Assembly (NCBI GenBank): GCA_951813285.1
Contig: OX638355.1
Location: forward strand, 432,501-496,500
DNA: 64,000 bases
Direction: 5' to 3'
Source of the DNA: Terriglobia bacterium
GTDB taxonomy: Bacteria > Acidobacteriota > Terriglobia > Versatilivoradales > Versatilivoraceae
Shown: piece by piece, positions 27,102 through 35,138 of the stretch
Numbering within the stretch: the stretch's first letter is position 1
Layout of the letters: every line of letters begins with the position of its first letter
Program-made: the position numbers and the translations under genes
Notes under the pieces: generated by a model
What the model was told of the DNA's origin: nothing
Database searches by the model: none
The model's input: only the letters and a program-made list of their open reading frames with translations

Positions 27102-28019
27102 ATGAACCAACGGACCATGATTCTCAATATGCCGCCCGACTTCAGTTTCTGGCGGACCGTGCTGAGCCACGGCTGGTGCACCCTGCAGCCCTTTTTTCTG
27201 GATCGTCGCCGCCGCAGGCTGCTGCGGGTTCTGCAGCTTGATTCTCAGCCGGTTCTGGCCGAGATGCGGGAACAAAGGGACGGCAAAGTCCGAGTGGGGC
27301 TATGCTCCCCCGATCCGCTCGCCGGCCGGGACCGGAAAGCCGTCAAGGCGGCCGTGGCCCACATCCTTCGGTCGGAAGAGTCGTTGGGAGAGTTCCATCG
27401 CGAGCTGGCCCGGCGGGACCGTCGGGGCCGGTTCGCCTGGGTCCCCCGGGCCAAGGCGGGGCGCTTGCTGCGGGCTCCCTCCTTCTTCGAGGACATGGTC
27501 AAAATGATCTGCACGACCAACTGTTCCTGGAAGGCCACCCAGCGCATGGTGACGGGGATGGTTCAGAAGCTGGGGACACGACTGGATTCCGATTACTGCT
27601 GTTTCCCCAGCCCCGAGCAACTGGCGGGGTCCACTGCTGGTTTTCTGAGCCGGGAGATTGGCTGCGGATACCGCAGCGGCTATCTCATCGAGCTGGCCGA
27701 GCGGGTGGCCACCGGCCGGCTACCAAGCGCGGACTGGGTGGATTTGACCGGGGAGGAAGCCCACAGCCGCCTGTTGGCCACCAAGGGGATCGGCCCCTAT
27801 GCCGCCGGAAATCTGCTGAAGCTGCTGGGGCGCTACGACCACCTGAGCCTGGACAGCTGGGTTCGCCCCAGGTTCGCGGCCGTCCATGGACTAAAGAGGG
27901 TTCCCAAGGACTCTGCTATCGAGAGGCACTACCGGCCATTCGGCCGCTGGCAGGGACTGGTGCTGTGGCTGGATCTGACCCGGGACTGGTTCGAGGACGA
28001 GGATCCGCAGATACCCTGA
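27102..28019 (+). CDS. HhH-GPD base-excision DNA glycosylase
   Basis: The 305-residue protein has a helix-hairpin-helix (LLATKGIGPYAAGNLLKLLG) followed by the GPD-type loop DHLSLDSWVRPRF, whose Asp is the catalytic residue of the AlkA/OGG1 superfamily. The N-terminal 100 residues are beta-rich, as in AlkA or OGG1. There is no Fe-S cysteine set, so it is not MutY or Nth. The HhH lacks the Lys of OGG1 at the usual place, favouring monofunctional (AlkA-like) action, though this needs an alignment. The ATG at 27102 was chosen because the upstream frame overlaps the divergent gene. Substrate is probably alkylated or oxidised purine. Confidence 0.82.
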   Translation: MNQRTMILNMPPDFSFWRTVLSHGWCTLQPFFLDRRRRRLLRVLQLDSQPVLAEMREQRDGKVRVGLCSPDPLAGRDRKAVKAAVAHILRSEESLGEFHRELARRDRRGRFAWVPRAKAGRLLRAPSFFEDMVKMICTTNCSWKATQRMVTGMVQKLGTRLDSDYCCFPSPEQLAGSTAGFLSREIGCGYRSGYLIELAERVATGRLPSADWVDLTGEEAHSRLLATKGIGPYAAGNLLKLLGRYDHLSLDSWVRPRFAAVHGLKRVPKDSAIERHYRPFGRWQGLVLWLDLTRDWFEDEDPQIP

Positions 28020-28056
28020 TGCACCCCTTGCCCGGCAAAGGGCTATCCGGCCCGGG

Positions 28057-28062
28057 TATAAT
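28057..28062 (+). promoter_or_regulatory. Candidate -10 box for heptose genes
   Basis: A perfect TATAAT lies 81 bases before the start of the heptose kinase-isomerase fusion. No -35 box is found at normal spacing, so the call is tentative. Confidence 0.35.
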
Positions 28063-28142
28063 GGGGCATTCCGCAGAGAGCACGGGCCGCTGGTTGGTTG
28101 CTCGACCGGCAGTCGCCGCAATCTGGGATTCTCCGGGGGAAT

Positions 28143-29741
28143 ATGCTGCCTTTGGCACTGGTAAGTCAATTCAAGGACCAATGTGTCCTGATCGCCGGCG
28201 ACACCCACATCGACCGTGAAGTCTACGGGGATGTGCACCGCCTGGCTCCCGAGGGTCCCGTTCCGGTGCTGCGGATCACCTCGAAACGGGCCATCCCGGG
28301 CGGGGCCGCCAATGTCGCCCGAAACATCTCAAGGCTGGGCGGCCGGGCGGCTCTCTACGGATTCTTCGAAGGGGATGAGGCCAGCCGGGAGATCTTGAGC
28401 GAACTGCGGGACGAGGGTGTTCAGGTGCTGAGCGCCCCACCGACTTCTCCCTTCCGCCTGCCGGAGCGGAGGCGTTTCTTCGCCTCCAACCACCAGCTCA
28501 TCCAGATCCTTCAACGACCGGGCATCGACCGTTACGCCGAATCCCTGACCCCCCTTGGCGAGTTCGCGGCCGGACTCCCCAGCCGGCCCCGGATGGTGGT
28601 GGTCTACGATCAGGGCTACGGCTTCGTGACACGGGCGCTTCTGGACTCGGTGGAAGCCTTGGCCCGGGACCAAGGGCTGAAGGTCGTCATCGACGCCCAT
28701 CCCGAGCATGTCTGCCGGTATCCCCGGGCCGACCTGTTCACCTTCAATGCCCGGGAAATTGTGGCAGCGGCCGCTCAAGTGGGGAAGCCCGACAGCAGCC
28801 TGGAGAGGGCAGGCGAACGGGTGGCCGAAAGGCTGGGCTCGGATGTCCTGGTCACCCGGGGAAGCCAGGGGATGACCATTTTCCCCGTTTCGGGCGCCCC
28901 GCACACCCTTCCCGCCGACCCGGTGCCTCTGGCGGACCGCGCCGGAGCCGGCGACAGCGTGACCGCGGTCCTGGCCCTGGGATTGTCCTCCGGCGCCGAA
29001 CTGCAATCGGCGGCGGCCCTGGCCAACAAGGCCGCGGCCAGCGTCGTCTCCAAGCCCGGCATCGCCTACCTGAACCCGGACGAGCTGTTGAATGTCTTTC
29101 ATCCCCAGATCAGCAGCCTGCTGCGCGAGAGCGTCACGGTGAAGCAGCGCCTGATCACCGAGCAACTCCCGGAGATCGAAAGGGTGGTGAAGGCCATCAT
29201 TCAGACCTATCGCGACCGCAAGACCGTCTACGCCTTCGGCAACGGGGGGAGCGCCGCCGACGCCAACCACTTCATTACCGAACTGGTGGGCCGTTTCCGC
29301 ATCGAGCGCAAGGGTCTCCCCGCCTTCTCCTTCTCCACCAACGAGATCCTGATGACCTCCATCGCCAACGACTACGGCTATGCAAGCACCTTCACCCGCC
29401 AGGTGGACACCTTCGTCAAACCCCGGGACTTGGTGGCGGCCTTTTCGACCAGCGGAAAATCGGAAAACGTCGTCCGGGCCCTCCGGTTGGCCAAGGAAAA
29501 GGGAGCCACCACGGTCGGCTTCACCGGATCCTCCGCCGGGAGCTTTCCGGGACTCTGCGATCTCTGCATTCGGGTGCCTTCGGACAACACCCCTCGAATC
29601 CAGGAATCCCACCTGGTGGTCGTCCATATCATCTGTGAGCTGCTGGAAAAGGAGTTGGCCCTGACGGATTCAACCGAAGTCCCCCCGGTTCCGGCCCGGA
29701 CTCCAGGCCAAAGCCCCCATGGGAACACAAGTCAAGAGTAG
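28143..29741 (+). CDS. Fused PfkB heptose kinase (HldA-like) and phosphoheptose isomerase (GmhA)
   Basis: The 532-residue protein joins two steps of ADP-heptose synthesis for LPS core. Residues about 10-320 are a PfkB-type kinase with PGGAANVARNISRLGG near the N-terminus and the catalytic GAGD loop in DRAGAGDSVTAV. Residues about 335-515 are a SIS isomerase with FGNGGSAADANHFITELVGRF, the FSTSGKSENVVRAL loop and ESHLVVVHIICELLE, all hallmarks of GmhA (sedoheptulose-7-phosphate isomerase). Catalytic motifs look intact in both halves. GGGGGA precedes the ATG. It overlaps the next kinase gene by 23 bp. The gene order in substrate terms is isomerase then kinase; here the kinase half is N-terminal. 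Confidence 0.88.
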   Translation: MLPLALVSQFKDQCVLIAGDTHIDREVYGDVHRLAPEGPVPVLRITSKRAIPGGAANVARNISRLGGRAALYGFFEGDEASREILSELRDEGVQVLSAPPTSPFRLPERRRFFASNHQLIQILQRPGIDRYAESLTPLGEFAAGLPSRPRMVVVYDQGYGFVTRALLDSVEALARDQGLKVVIDAHPEHVCRYPRADLFTFNAREIVAAAAQVGKPDSSLERAGERVAERLGSDVLVTRGSQGMTIFPVSGAPHTLPADPVPLADRAGAGDSVTAVLALGLSSGAELQSAAALANKAAASVVSKPGIAYLNPDELLNVFHPQISSLLRESVTVKQRLITEQLPEIERVVKAIIQTYRDRKTVYAFGNGGSAADANHFITELVGRFRIERKGLPAFSFSTNEILMTSIANDYGYASTFTRQVDTFVKPRDLVAAFSTSGKSENVVRALRLAKEKGATTVGFTGSSAGSFPGLCDLCIRVPSDNTPRIQESHLVVVHIICELLEKELALTDSTEVPPVPARTPGQSPHGNTSQE

Positions 29742-30717
29742 CCTGGAGTGCGTTCGGCGGATCTCCGGCGTGCGGGTGCTGGTGCTCGGCGACGTCATGC
29801 TGGACACCTACCTGGATTGCCGGGCCCTGGGCGTGGCCGACGAAGCCCCGGTCCCCCTGCTGGAAATCCAGAGCCAGTCCCAAGCGCTGGGGGGAGCCGC
29901 CAACGTGGCCCGCAACCTGGCCCGACTGGGAGCCCGCACCGCCCTGGTGGGGTTGGTGGGAGCAGATTCCGAGGGAGAAACGGTCAGACGGCTGCTGCGG
30001 GAATCGGACCTGGACGGGTTCCTGCTTCAGACCCAAAGGCCGACCATCCACAAGACCCGGGTGCTGTCGGGAAATCACTACTACCTTCGGCTGGACGAAG
30101 AAGAGATCTCCCCTCTGACCGAAGCCGAGCAGGCTGCCCTGGCCGCCCAGGTCGAAGCTCAATTGAACCAAGCCGACCTGCTGGTGATCTCCGACTACGA
30201 CAAGGGGTTGCTCTCTTCGGGCCTGGCCGAGCGTATCGAGCGCTTGGCCCGGGACCGCGGCCGCAGGATCGTGGCCGACCTCAAGCCCCCGAACGCCCTC
30301 GCCTGGCGCCGCCTGGACCTGATCGCCCCCAACTTGAGCGAAGCCCGCTCGCTTTGTTCACTGCTCCACCCCGGAGGGGAGCCGGGCGATGACGCCGAGA
30401 CCATGGCTGAGACCCTCAGAAGCCGGCTGGGCTGCGCCGTGGTTCTGAAGTTGGGTCCCCAAGGCATGGTGATCGCGCCAACCTCCGGCGCCCCGAGCCA
30501 CCTGGAAGCCCTCTGCCGCTCCCCGATCGAGGTCTCGGGGGCGGGCGATACCGTGCTGGCAACCCTGGCCGCCGCCCTGGCCGCGGGCGCCGATCTGCAC
30601 CAGGCCGCCCGGCTGGCCAACCTGGCAGCGTCGATTTCCGTCTCCAGGCCCGGCACCCATGCCGTCTCGGCGGACGAGCTGACAGAGGCGGTCACCCGAT
30701 CGGCGTCACCCTCCTGA
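29719..30717 (+). CDS. hldA: D-glycero-beta-D-manno-heptose-7-phosphate kinase (HldA-like)
   Basis: The 332-residue PfkB-family kinase has GDVMLDTYLDCRALGVADEAPVPLLE, GGAANVARNLARLGARTALVG, ISDYDKGLLS and the catalytic VSGAGDTVLATLAAAL. The DYDKG/ADEAP pattern is typical for the kinase half of HldE/RfaE. It lacks the nucleotidyltransferase half, so ADP-transfer (HldC) must be encoded elsewhere. It overlaps the fused kinase-GmhA gene by 23 bp and is clearly related to its N-terminal half, so the pair probably arose by duplication. One copy may have changed substrate. Confidence 0.9.
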   Translation: MGTQVKSSLECVRRISGVRVLVLGDVMLDTYLDCRALGVADEAPVPLLEIQSQSQALGGAANVARNLARLGARTALVGLVGADSEGETVRRLLRESDLDGFLLQTQRPTIHKTRVLSGNHYYLRLDEEEISPLTEAEQAALAAQVEAQLNQADLLVISDYDKGLLSSGLAERIERLARDRGRRIVADLKPPNALAWRRLDLIAPNLSEARSLCSLLHPGGEPGDDAETMAETLRSRLGCAVVLKLGPQGMVIAPTSGAPSHLEALCRSPIEVSGAGDTVLATLAAALAAGADLHQAARLANLAASISVSRPGTHAVSADELTEAVTRSASPS

Positions 30718-30859
30718 GCCTGAGAGAAGCCCTACCCAAGCACGAAAACCACGCTGATCCGGTCATCCTGGAGAAAACGCCCTTTCGAAAGGGAGCAATC
30801 CACGCAAGCGGCTCCTGGCACGGCAGGCACGAGGCACTTCGGTTTGACAATAAGGTCCG

Positions 30860-30888
30860 TTGACAGCAGCGGCACTCGGGACTAGGCT
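30860..30888 (+). promoter_or_regulatory. Promoter of the toxin-antitoxin pair
   Basis: TTGACA at 30860-30865, 17-base spacer, TAGGCT at 30883-30888. The -10 abuts a perfect palindrome, as expected of an autorepressed toxin-antitoxin promoter. Confidence 0.5.
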
Positions 30889-30913
30889 AATGTCTGTGAC
30901 ATTAAATGACATT
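30888..30913. promoter_or_regulatory. Palindromic operator for the antitoxin
   Basis: TAATGTC-TGT-GACATTA (30888-30904) is a perfect inverted repeat. A third half site, GACATT, follows at 30908-30913, ten bases after the second. RHH antitoxins bind such arrays as dimers of dimers, so this is likely the autoregulatory site. Confidence 0.65.
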
Positions 30914-30948
30914 GATCAGGATCACCTGTAATTGAGAAGAGGATCAGA

Positions 30949-31170
30949 ATGAACCAGATCACCGCACGCGTGCCCGACACCCTCATCGAATCGCTAGACG
31001 CTGCCGCCATGCAGCTGAAGCGAAGCCGAGCCGACATCGTTCGTCAAGCATTGGAACGATACCTGGAGGACTTTGACGACCTCACCGTGTCCCTGGAACG
31101 GCTGCGCGACCCCACCGACCCGGTTCTGGACTGGGATCAGGTCAAACATGAGATACTCGATTCGGATTAA
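30949..31170 (+). CDS. Ribbon-helix-helix antitoxin (CopG/ParD type)
   Basis: The 73-residue protein opens with the RHH strand NQITARVPDTLIESL, then two helices (AAAMQLKRSRADIVRQALERYLEDF). The acidic C-terminal tail (RDPTDPVLDWDQVKHEIL) is the usual toxin-neutralising arm. It binds the palindrome upstream, by family precedent. AAGAGGATC lies just before the ATG. The last 23 bp overlap the toxin gene, which links translation of the two. It opens the accessory island. Confidence 0.88.
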   Translation: MNQITARVPDTLIESLDAAAMQLKRSRADIVRQALERYLEDFDDLTVSLERLRDPTDPVLDWDQVKHEILDSD

Positions 31171-31426
31171 GCGGAGCGCCGCCAAGGAATTGGCTCGCAT
31201 TCCCCGACAGGATCGCCTGCGCATCGTACATGCCATCGATGGCCTCGGCGAAAACCCACTCAAGGGGAGCCCACTGAAAGGCGAGACACGTGGGCTTCGA
31301 CGCGTACGGGTTGGCGATTACCGAATTGTATACGAGGTGCTCGACGACGCGCTATTAGTGCTCGTGGTACGAGTTGCACATAGACGGGAAGTCTATCGAC
31401 GCCTGCCTGGCCAAGCGGGCCGGTGA
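31148..31426 (+). CDS. RelE/ParE-family toxin
   Basis: The 92-residue protein has the compact RelE fold: YSIRIKRSAAKELARIPRQDRLRIVHAIDGL, then NPLKGSPLKGETRGLRRVRVGDYRIVYEVLDDALLVLVVRVAHRREVYR. The basic core and conserved GDYRIVYEV and HRREVYR strand suit an mRNA-cleaving RelE type rather than gyrase-poisoning ParE, although the families blur. Start ATG at 31148 overlaps the antitoxin gene. A longer frame start at 31073 lies inside the antitoxin and is rejected. The pair looks intact. Confidence 0.88.
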   Translation: MRYSIRIKRSAAKELARIPRQDRLRIVHAIDGLGENPLKGSPLKGETRGLRRVRVGDYRIVYEVLDDALLVLVVRVAHRREVYRRLPGQAGR

Positions 31427-31537
31427 CGATTCGCACTGGCTCTAGGGTCTGGCGGCAACTGGGGCCGCCTAATCTGAACGGTTCAATCCTTGGGCTGCAC
31501 AAGGGCCGATCAATTGCGCCGACCCCGACCTTGAGTC

Positions 31538-32254
31538 TCAGAAGAGGCAAAAGGCGCCCGACGCGAGCAGAAATATGGCCACCCACCTCCGAAACACCTT
31601 CTCCCCGACGCGAAGATGGACAAAGTGACCCAACAGGTTCGCCGCGATCAGAGCCGGCAGCAGGCTCAGAGCCAACTGCAACCCCTGAATGTCCAGCAGC
31701 CCCTGGTGGGTATACAATCCGAGCCTCCAGGCGTATTCAACGGCAAAAAGCACGATCAGCGTCGCCCGAAATGCTGCCTTGTCCAGGGCCTGGCTTGACA
31801 GGAAGGCCACATAAGCCGGACCGCTGGTTCCGAACATCCCTCCCAGCAACCCTCCCGCAAACCCAGCCGCCAGCCCCCATCGGCTGGACACCACCGCGCG
31901 TGAGGGCGTTTTTCGCAAGAGGACCAAGCCGACCCCAATGACGGCCGCGCCCAGGATTATCTCCATATGCCGGTTGGCCCAGGAGGTCAGCAAAAAGACT
32001 CCCGCAAGGCTACCGGGGACCGCCCCGCCAAGCAGCCGCATCAGGTTGCCCCGGTCGACCTTTCGAATGGCAGCGGGCACCAGCAGTATGCTGAGAATCA
32101 CCTCCAGAACGGATTCGACAGGAACGATGAACTTCAGGGGAAAGAACAGAGCCAGCAGGGGGATGCTCAACAACGCCCCTCCGAACCCGGAAAAGGATCG
32201 GAAGAAAAAGGCAAACAGCACGATAACTTGAGCAGCCAGCAGGGATGGATTCAT
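31538..32254 (-). CDS. TauE/SafE (TSUP) family permease
   Basis: The 238-residue protein has about eight hydrophobic helices and the TSUP signatures FRSFSGFGGALLSIPLLALFF (helix 1) and AAGFAGGLLGGMFGTSGPAYVAFL (repeat 2). Related proteins export sulfite or sulfoacetate, or move other organic anions. The two half-repeats with the GFGG/GLLGGMFG turns are intact. It is oriented against the toxin-antitoxin pair and the restriction remnant, and no sulfonate genes are near, so the substrate is open. The reading frame and length are normal. Confidence 0.88.
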   Translation of the reverse strand: MNPSLLAAQVIVLFAFFFRSFSGFGGALLSIPLLALFFPLKFIVPVESVLEVILSILLVPAAIRKVDRGNLMRLLGGAVPGSLAGVFLLTSWANRHMEIILGAAVIGVGLVLLRKTPSRAVVSSRWGLAAGFAGGLLGGMFGTSGPAYVAFLSSQALDKAAFRATLIVLFAVEYAWRLGLYTHQGLLDIQGLQLALSLLPALIAANLLGHFVHLRVGEKVFRRWVAIFLLASGAFCLF

Positions 32255-32474
32255 GGAATTGCGGGTTCTGAGTCCTCTTCGACCAGGAAGACCTCCATTA
32301 ATTCTACCAACCGAGAATCAGTGTCGGTTTCGTCATCCCTGTCTTCGCCATGATGCGTTATTGTAGGGACACCGCTGAGCAAGAATACTTGCAATCCAGC
32401 GGCATAGCCTTGCGGAAACGCAACGATCACTCAACAGCTACCCTCAGCGCAGGTCTAGGCGCTGAGAGCCCGAC

Positions 32475-33784
32475 ATGGCAGGCCAACTGTTCACCCACTA
32501 CTTCCTCACCGAGGGCATCCAGGCCACAAGCGATTGGCGAAACCTCATCAGTCAATCGGACACGTTCGACTCCTTCAGGGATGGGATTCGACAGTCCTAT
32601 GAGGACCTTAGCCATGCCCAAGATCCCAACGAAGCCCAAACAGAGCAAGACTTGATTCGTCCCGTTCTTGACCTGTTGGGATGGACCGATTACCTGCCGC
32701 AACAAGCTACAACCGGCCACGAGGACATCCCGGATCACCTGCTTTTCCTGGACGCTGCCTCCAAGGAGCGCGCTGCCGCAACAAGCAACGCCAAAGACCG
32801 ATTCCGATACGCGGCAGTGGTCGAAGAGAGCAAGCGCTTAGACGTGCCGTTGGACGCACATGATAAGGACGGAACGACCGGAACCGGCACTCCCCACGGT
32901 CAGATTCTCAGATATCTGTCAACAGCAGAGATAGAGTCTGACGGTCGCATCCGATGGGGAATACTGACTAACGGCAGGGTGTGGCGCGAATGGCAAAACA
33001 TCAACCCGGAAGGAGGGTTTGATGCCGTCATCGGCAACCCGCCCTGGGATCATATCGAGCTGCAAGAGGTGGAGTGGTTTGCGTCCCGGTCCCCGGATCT
33101 CGCCCTGGCTCCAACCGCGGCCGCACGGAGGACAGGCATACAGAAACTGAGAGATCAGGGAGTGCCTCTTGCAGCCGAATTCGACATGGCCAAGGATCGG
33201 GCAGACACGCTGGCCAAACTGATTCGCGGGTCCGGTCACTACACCTTGCTCGGCGGCGGCGACATCAACCTCTACTCGCTGTTCGTGGAGCAGGCGATGA
33301 CGTTGATCAAGCCGAGTGGACTGGTCGGTCTACTGACGCCCTCGGGCATCTACGCCGACAAGACAGCAGCCCGCTTCTTCCAGTCCGTCTCCACCAGCGG
33401 ACGGGTGGCCGGCTTGTTTGATCCGGTGTTGGTCGACCGCTCAGGGGGTGAGGAGCGCCGGGTCTGGCCAGACCGACATCACCGTCAGTTTGATATGACG
33501 AACGACTCTCACCTCTTCCGCACTGCGGTGCAGCTTGAAGTTGTGATAGCCCGCCCTTCATTTGGGATGAAGAGGAACGCCGCCACCTGAGGGCAAGGCT
33601 GGACGCCCTTCACTTCCACCTCTATGGCCTCTCCCGCGAGGACGCCAGCTACGTGCTGGACACCTTCCCCATGGTCCGCCGGGAAGACGAAGTCCAGTTC
33701 GGCAATTACCGAACCAAAAGAATGATCCTGGCCTACATGAACGCCCTCGACGCAGGCGACACCCAGACCGTAGTCGCGCTTTAG
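32475..33784 (+). pseudogene. Decayed Eco57I-like restriction-modification (type IIG) gene
   Basis: The first frame (32475-33590) joins pieces of a normally 1,000-plus-residue enzyme. An N-terminal restriction-like part (to about residue 173, VWREWQ) is joined directly to the methyltransferase motif IV (FDAVIGNPPW); the SAM-binding motif I region between them is missing. A second junction lies after GRVAGLFD, which runs on into VLVDRSGGEERR and FDMTNDSHLFRTA. A third, after AVQLE, is followed by a frameshift. In the new frame (about 33560-33784) the family's C-terminus follows (HLYGLSRED, YVLDTFPMVRR, YRTKRMIL). Without motif I and the target-recognition domain it cannot be active. No transposon scar is obvious. 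Confidence 0.85.
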
Positions 33785-33887
33785 GAGAATGCCGGGCAAA
33801 GGTTGCAACAGCGATTGAGGTTGCTCAAGAGATGGCGAAAAGGCTATTTTGTGGCGACCTGCAAAAAACGATCTGCAAGAGGCACTT

Positions 33888-34232
33888 ATGAATGCTATGG
33901 AGGCCCATATCGACAGAGGCACTATCCAGGCCATAGCGCAACTTATTGTCGAACGCTTTGATCCGGAACAGGTCATTCTATTCGGCAGCCAAGCTCGCGG
34001 AGAGGTCGGAGAGCACAGCGATGTAGATCTGCTGGTCGTGCTTCGTGTACATGCGGGACGGCCACAGCGCGGCAATCCGATCCGTCGGGCGATTGCGGAG
34101 CGTTTCGTACTGCCCGTCGATGTGATTATCCGCTCTCCGGAAGTCGTCGCCGAGCAGCGCAATGACCCGTATTCCTTGATCCACAAGGCGCTGGAAGAGG
34201 GAGAAGTGTTGTATGAGCGACGGGTGGCCTGA
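33888..34232 (+). CDS. MNT-type nucleotidyltransferase antitoxin (MntA-like)
   Basis: The 114-residue protein has the minimal nucleotidyltransferase motif GSQARGEVGEHSDVDLLVV, with GSxxRG and the DxD metal pair intact. Family members pair with a HEPN protein; in the studied system the MNT enzyme AMPylates the HEPN toxin and silences it. AGAGGC precedes the ATG at 33888. The gene overlaps the HEPN gene by 20 bp. Start could also be the ATG at 33897. It lies between the dead restriction gene and an IS stump. Confidence 0.85.
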   Translation: MNAMEAHIDRGTIQAIAQLIVERFDPEQVILFGSQARGEVGEHSDVDLLVVLRVHAGRPQRGNPIRRAIAERFVLPVDVIIRSPEVVAEQRNDPYSLIHKALEEGEVLYERRVA

Positions 34233-34596
34233 ACGAGACTGGTTCGAGAAGGCGGATCAGGATCTGGAGTTGGCTCGTCGGGCGTTGGGGCCGGGAAAAC
34301 CCTTGCCGGAGATGGCCTGCTATCACGCCCAGCAATGCGCCGAGAAATATCTGAAAGGCTATCTGATCGCTCACTCGGTGCCCTTCCGCTTCGTGCACGA
34401 TCTCGTTTATCTAACACAGCTCTGCACGGCAAGAGAACCGGCCTTTGAGGAACTGATGTCGGCTGCCGAAATTTTAGGCGAGTATGGGACGGCAGTGCGC
34501 TATCCGATGGAAGGTTCGGAAGAGCCCGATATACAAGCAGCCAGGGAGGCCATCCGGCTGGCCGAACAAGTTGCTGCCTTAGTCGTGCAGAGCTAG
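34213..34596 (+). CDS. HEPN-domain protein, partner of MNT
   Basis: The 127-residue all-helical protein has the HEPN signature MACYHAQQCAEKYLKGYLIAH in its central helix pair and begins with DWFEKADQDLELARRAL. This is the Pfam HEPN branch usually found with minimal nucleotidyltransferases. The RNase motif R-x4-6-H typical of the HepT toxins is not obvious at the C-terminus, so toxicity is uncertain. It overlaps the MNT gene by 20 bp, forming a coupled pair. The role may be RNA targeting or nucleotide binding. Confidence 0.85.
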   Translation: MSDGWPERDWFEKADQDLELARRALGPGKPLPEMACYHAQQCAEKYLKGYLIAHSVPFRFVHDLVYLTQLCTAREPAFEELMSAAEILGEYGTAVRYPMEGSEEPDIQAAREAIRLAEQVAALVVQS

Positions 34597-34617
34597 TGTT
34601 CCGTCTTTAAAGTCATG

Positions 34618-34752
34618 TCAACACTCACGGCGCACGGCTTTCGCAACGATGTCGGCCGGTTGCTGAGTCCACACGAAGGGTGTCGGGTTGCGATTCCAGT
34701 GATTGATGTAGTTGCGGAAGTGTCGGTGGTCTTTCGGGACGGCGTGGCGCTG
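34618..34752 (-). pseudogene. IS630-family transposase C-terminal remnant
   Basis: On the minus strand, 44 codons read HFRNYINHWNRNPTPFVWTQ, then QPADIVAKAVRREC and a stop. The YINHWN-NPTPFVWT-ADIVAKA pattern matches the end of IS630-like DDE transposases. Upstream there is an immediate stop, so the rest is lost. No terminal repeat is recognised. The remainder of the 542-bp gap (34753-35138) holds no gene I can support. Confidence 0.65.
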
Positions 34753-35138
34753 TCACACGTTGGTCGGCTTGTCATAGTGCACCTCCGGGTGATTTTTTGG
34801 TGACCAGGACGCAGGTTTGATCGGGCCCCGCCGAGTGGCCTATTTGTGAATTTTGTGAAGGCCCTTCATTCGAACTGAATCCGAGAAACTGATAGGGCCA
34901 AAACCAAGCCGTTAAGGAAAGAAGCCCTCATGTACCTTCATGGGAATGCAAGAACCTGCCCACGAGTTTGAGCGTTAATGGAAAAACGAGCGCTTGAGGA
35001 AGACACGGCCGGGGCAGGAGCCTCCGATCCGCAAACTGATCCGTACGTTAACGGACACCCGGCCAGAATGCAAACACCAACTTGAGACCGGCCACGGTGC
35101 ATCGCCCGTACGGCGCTCTGTAGGAGAACAGCCTCCCC

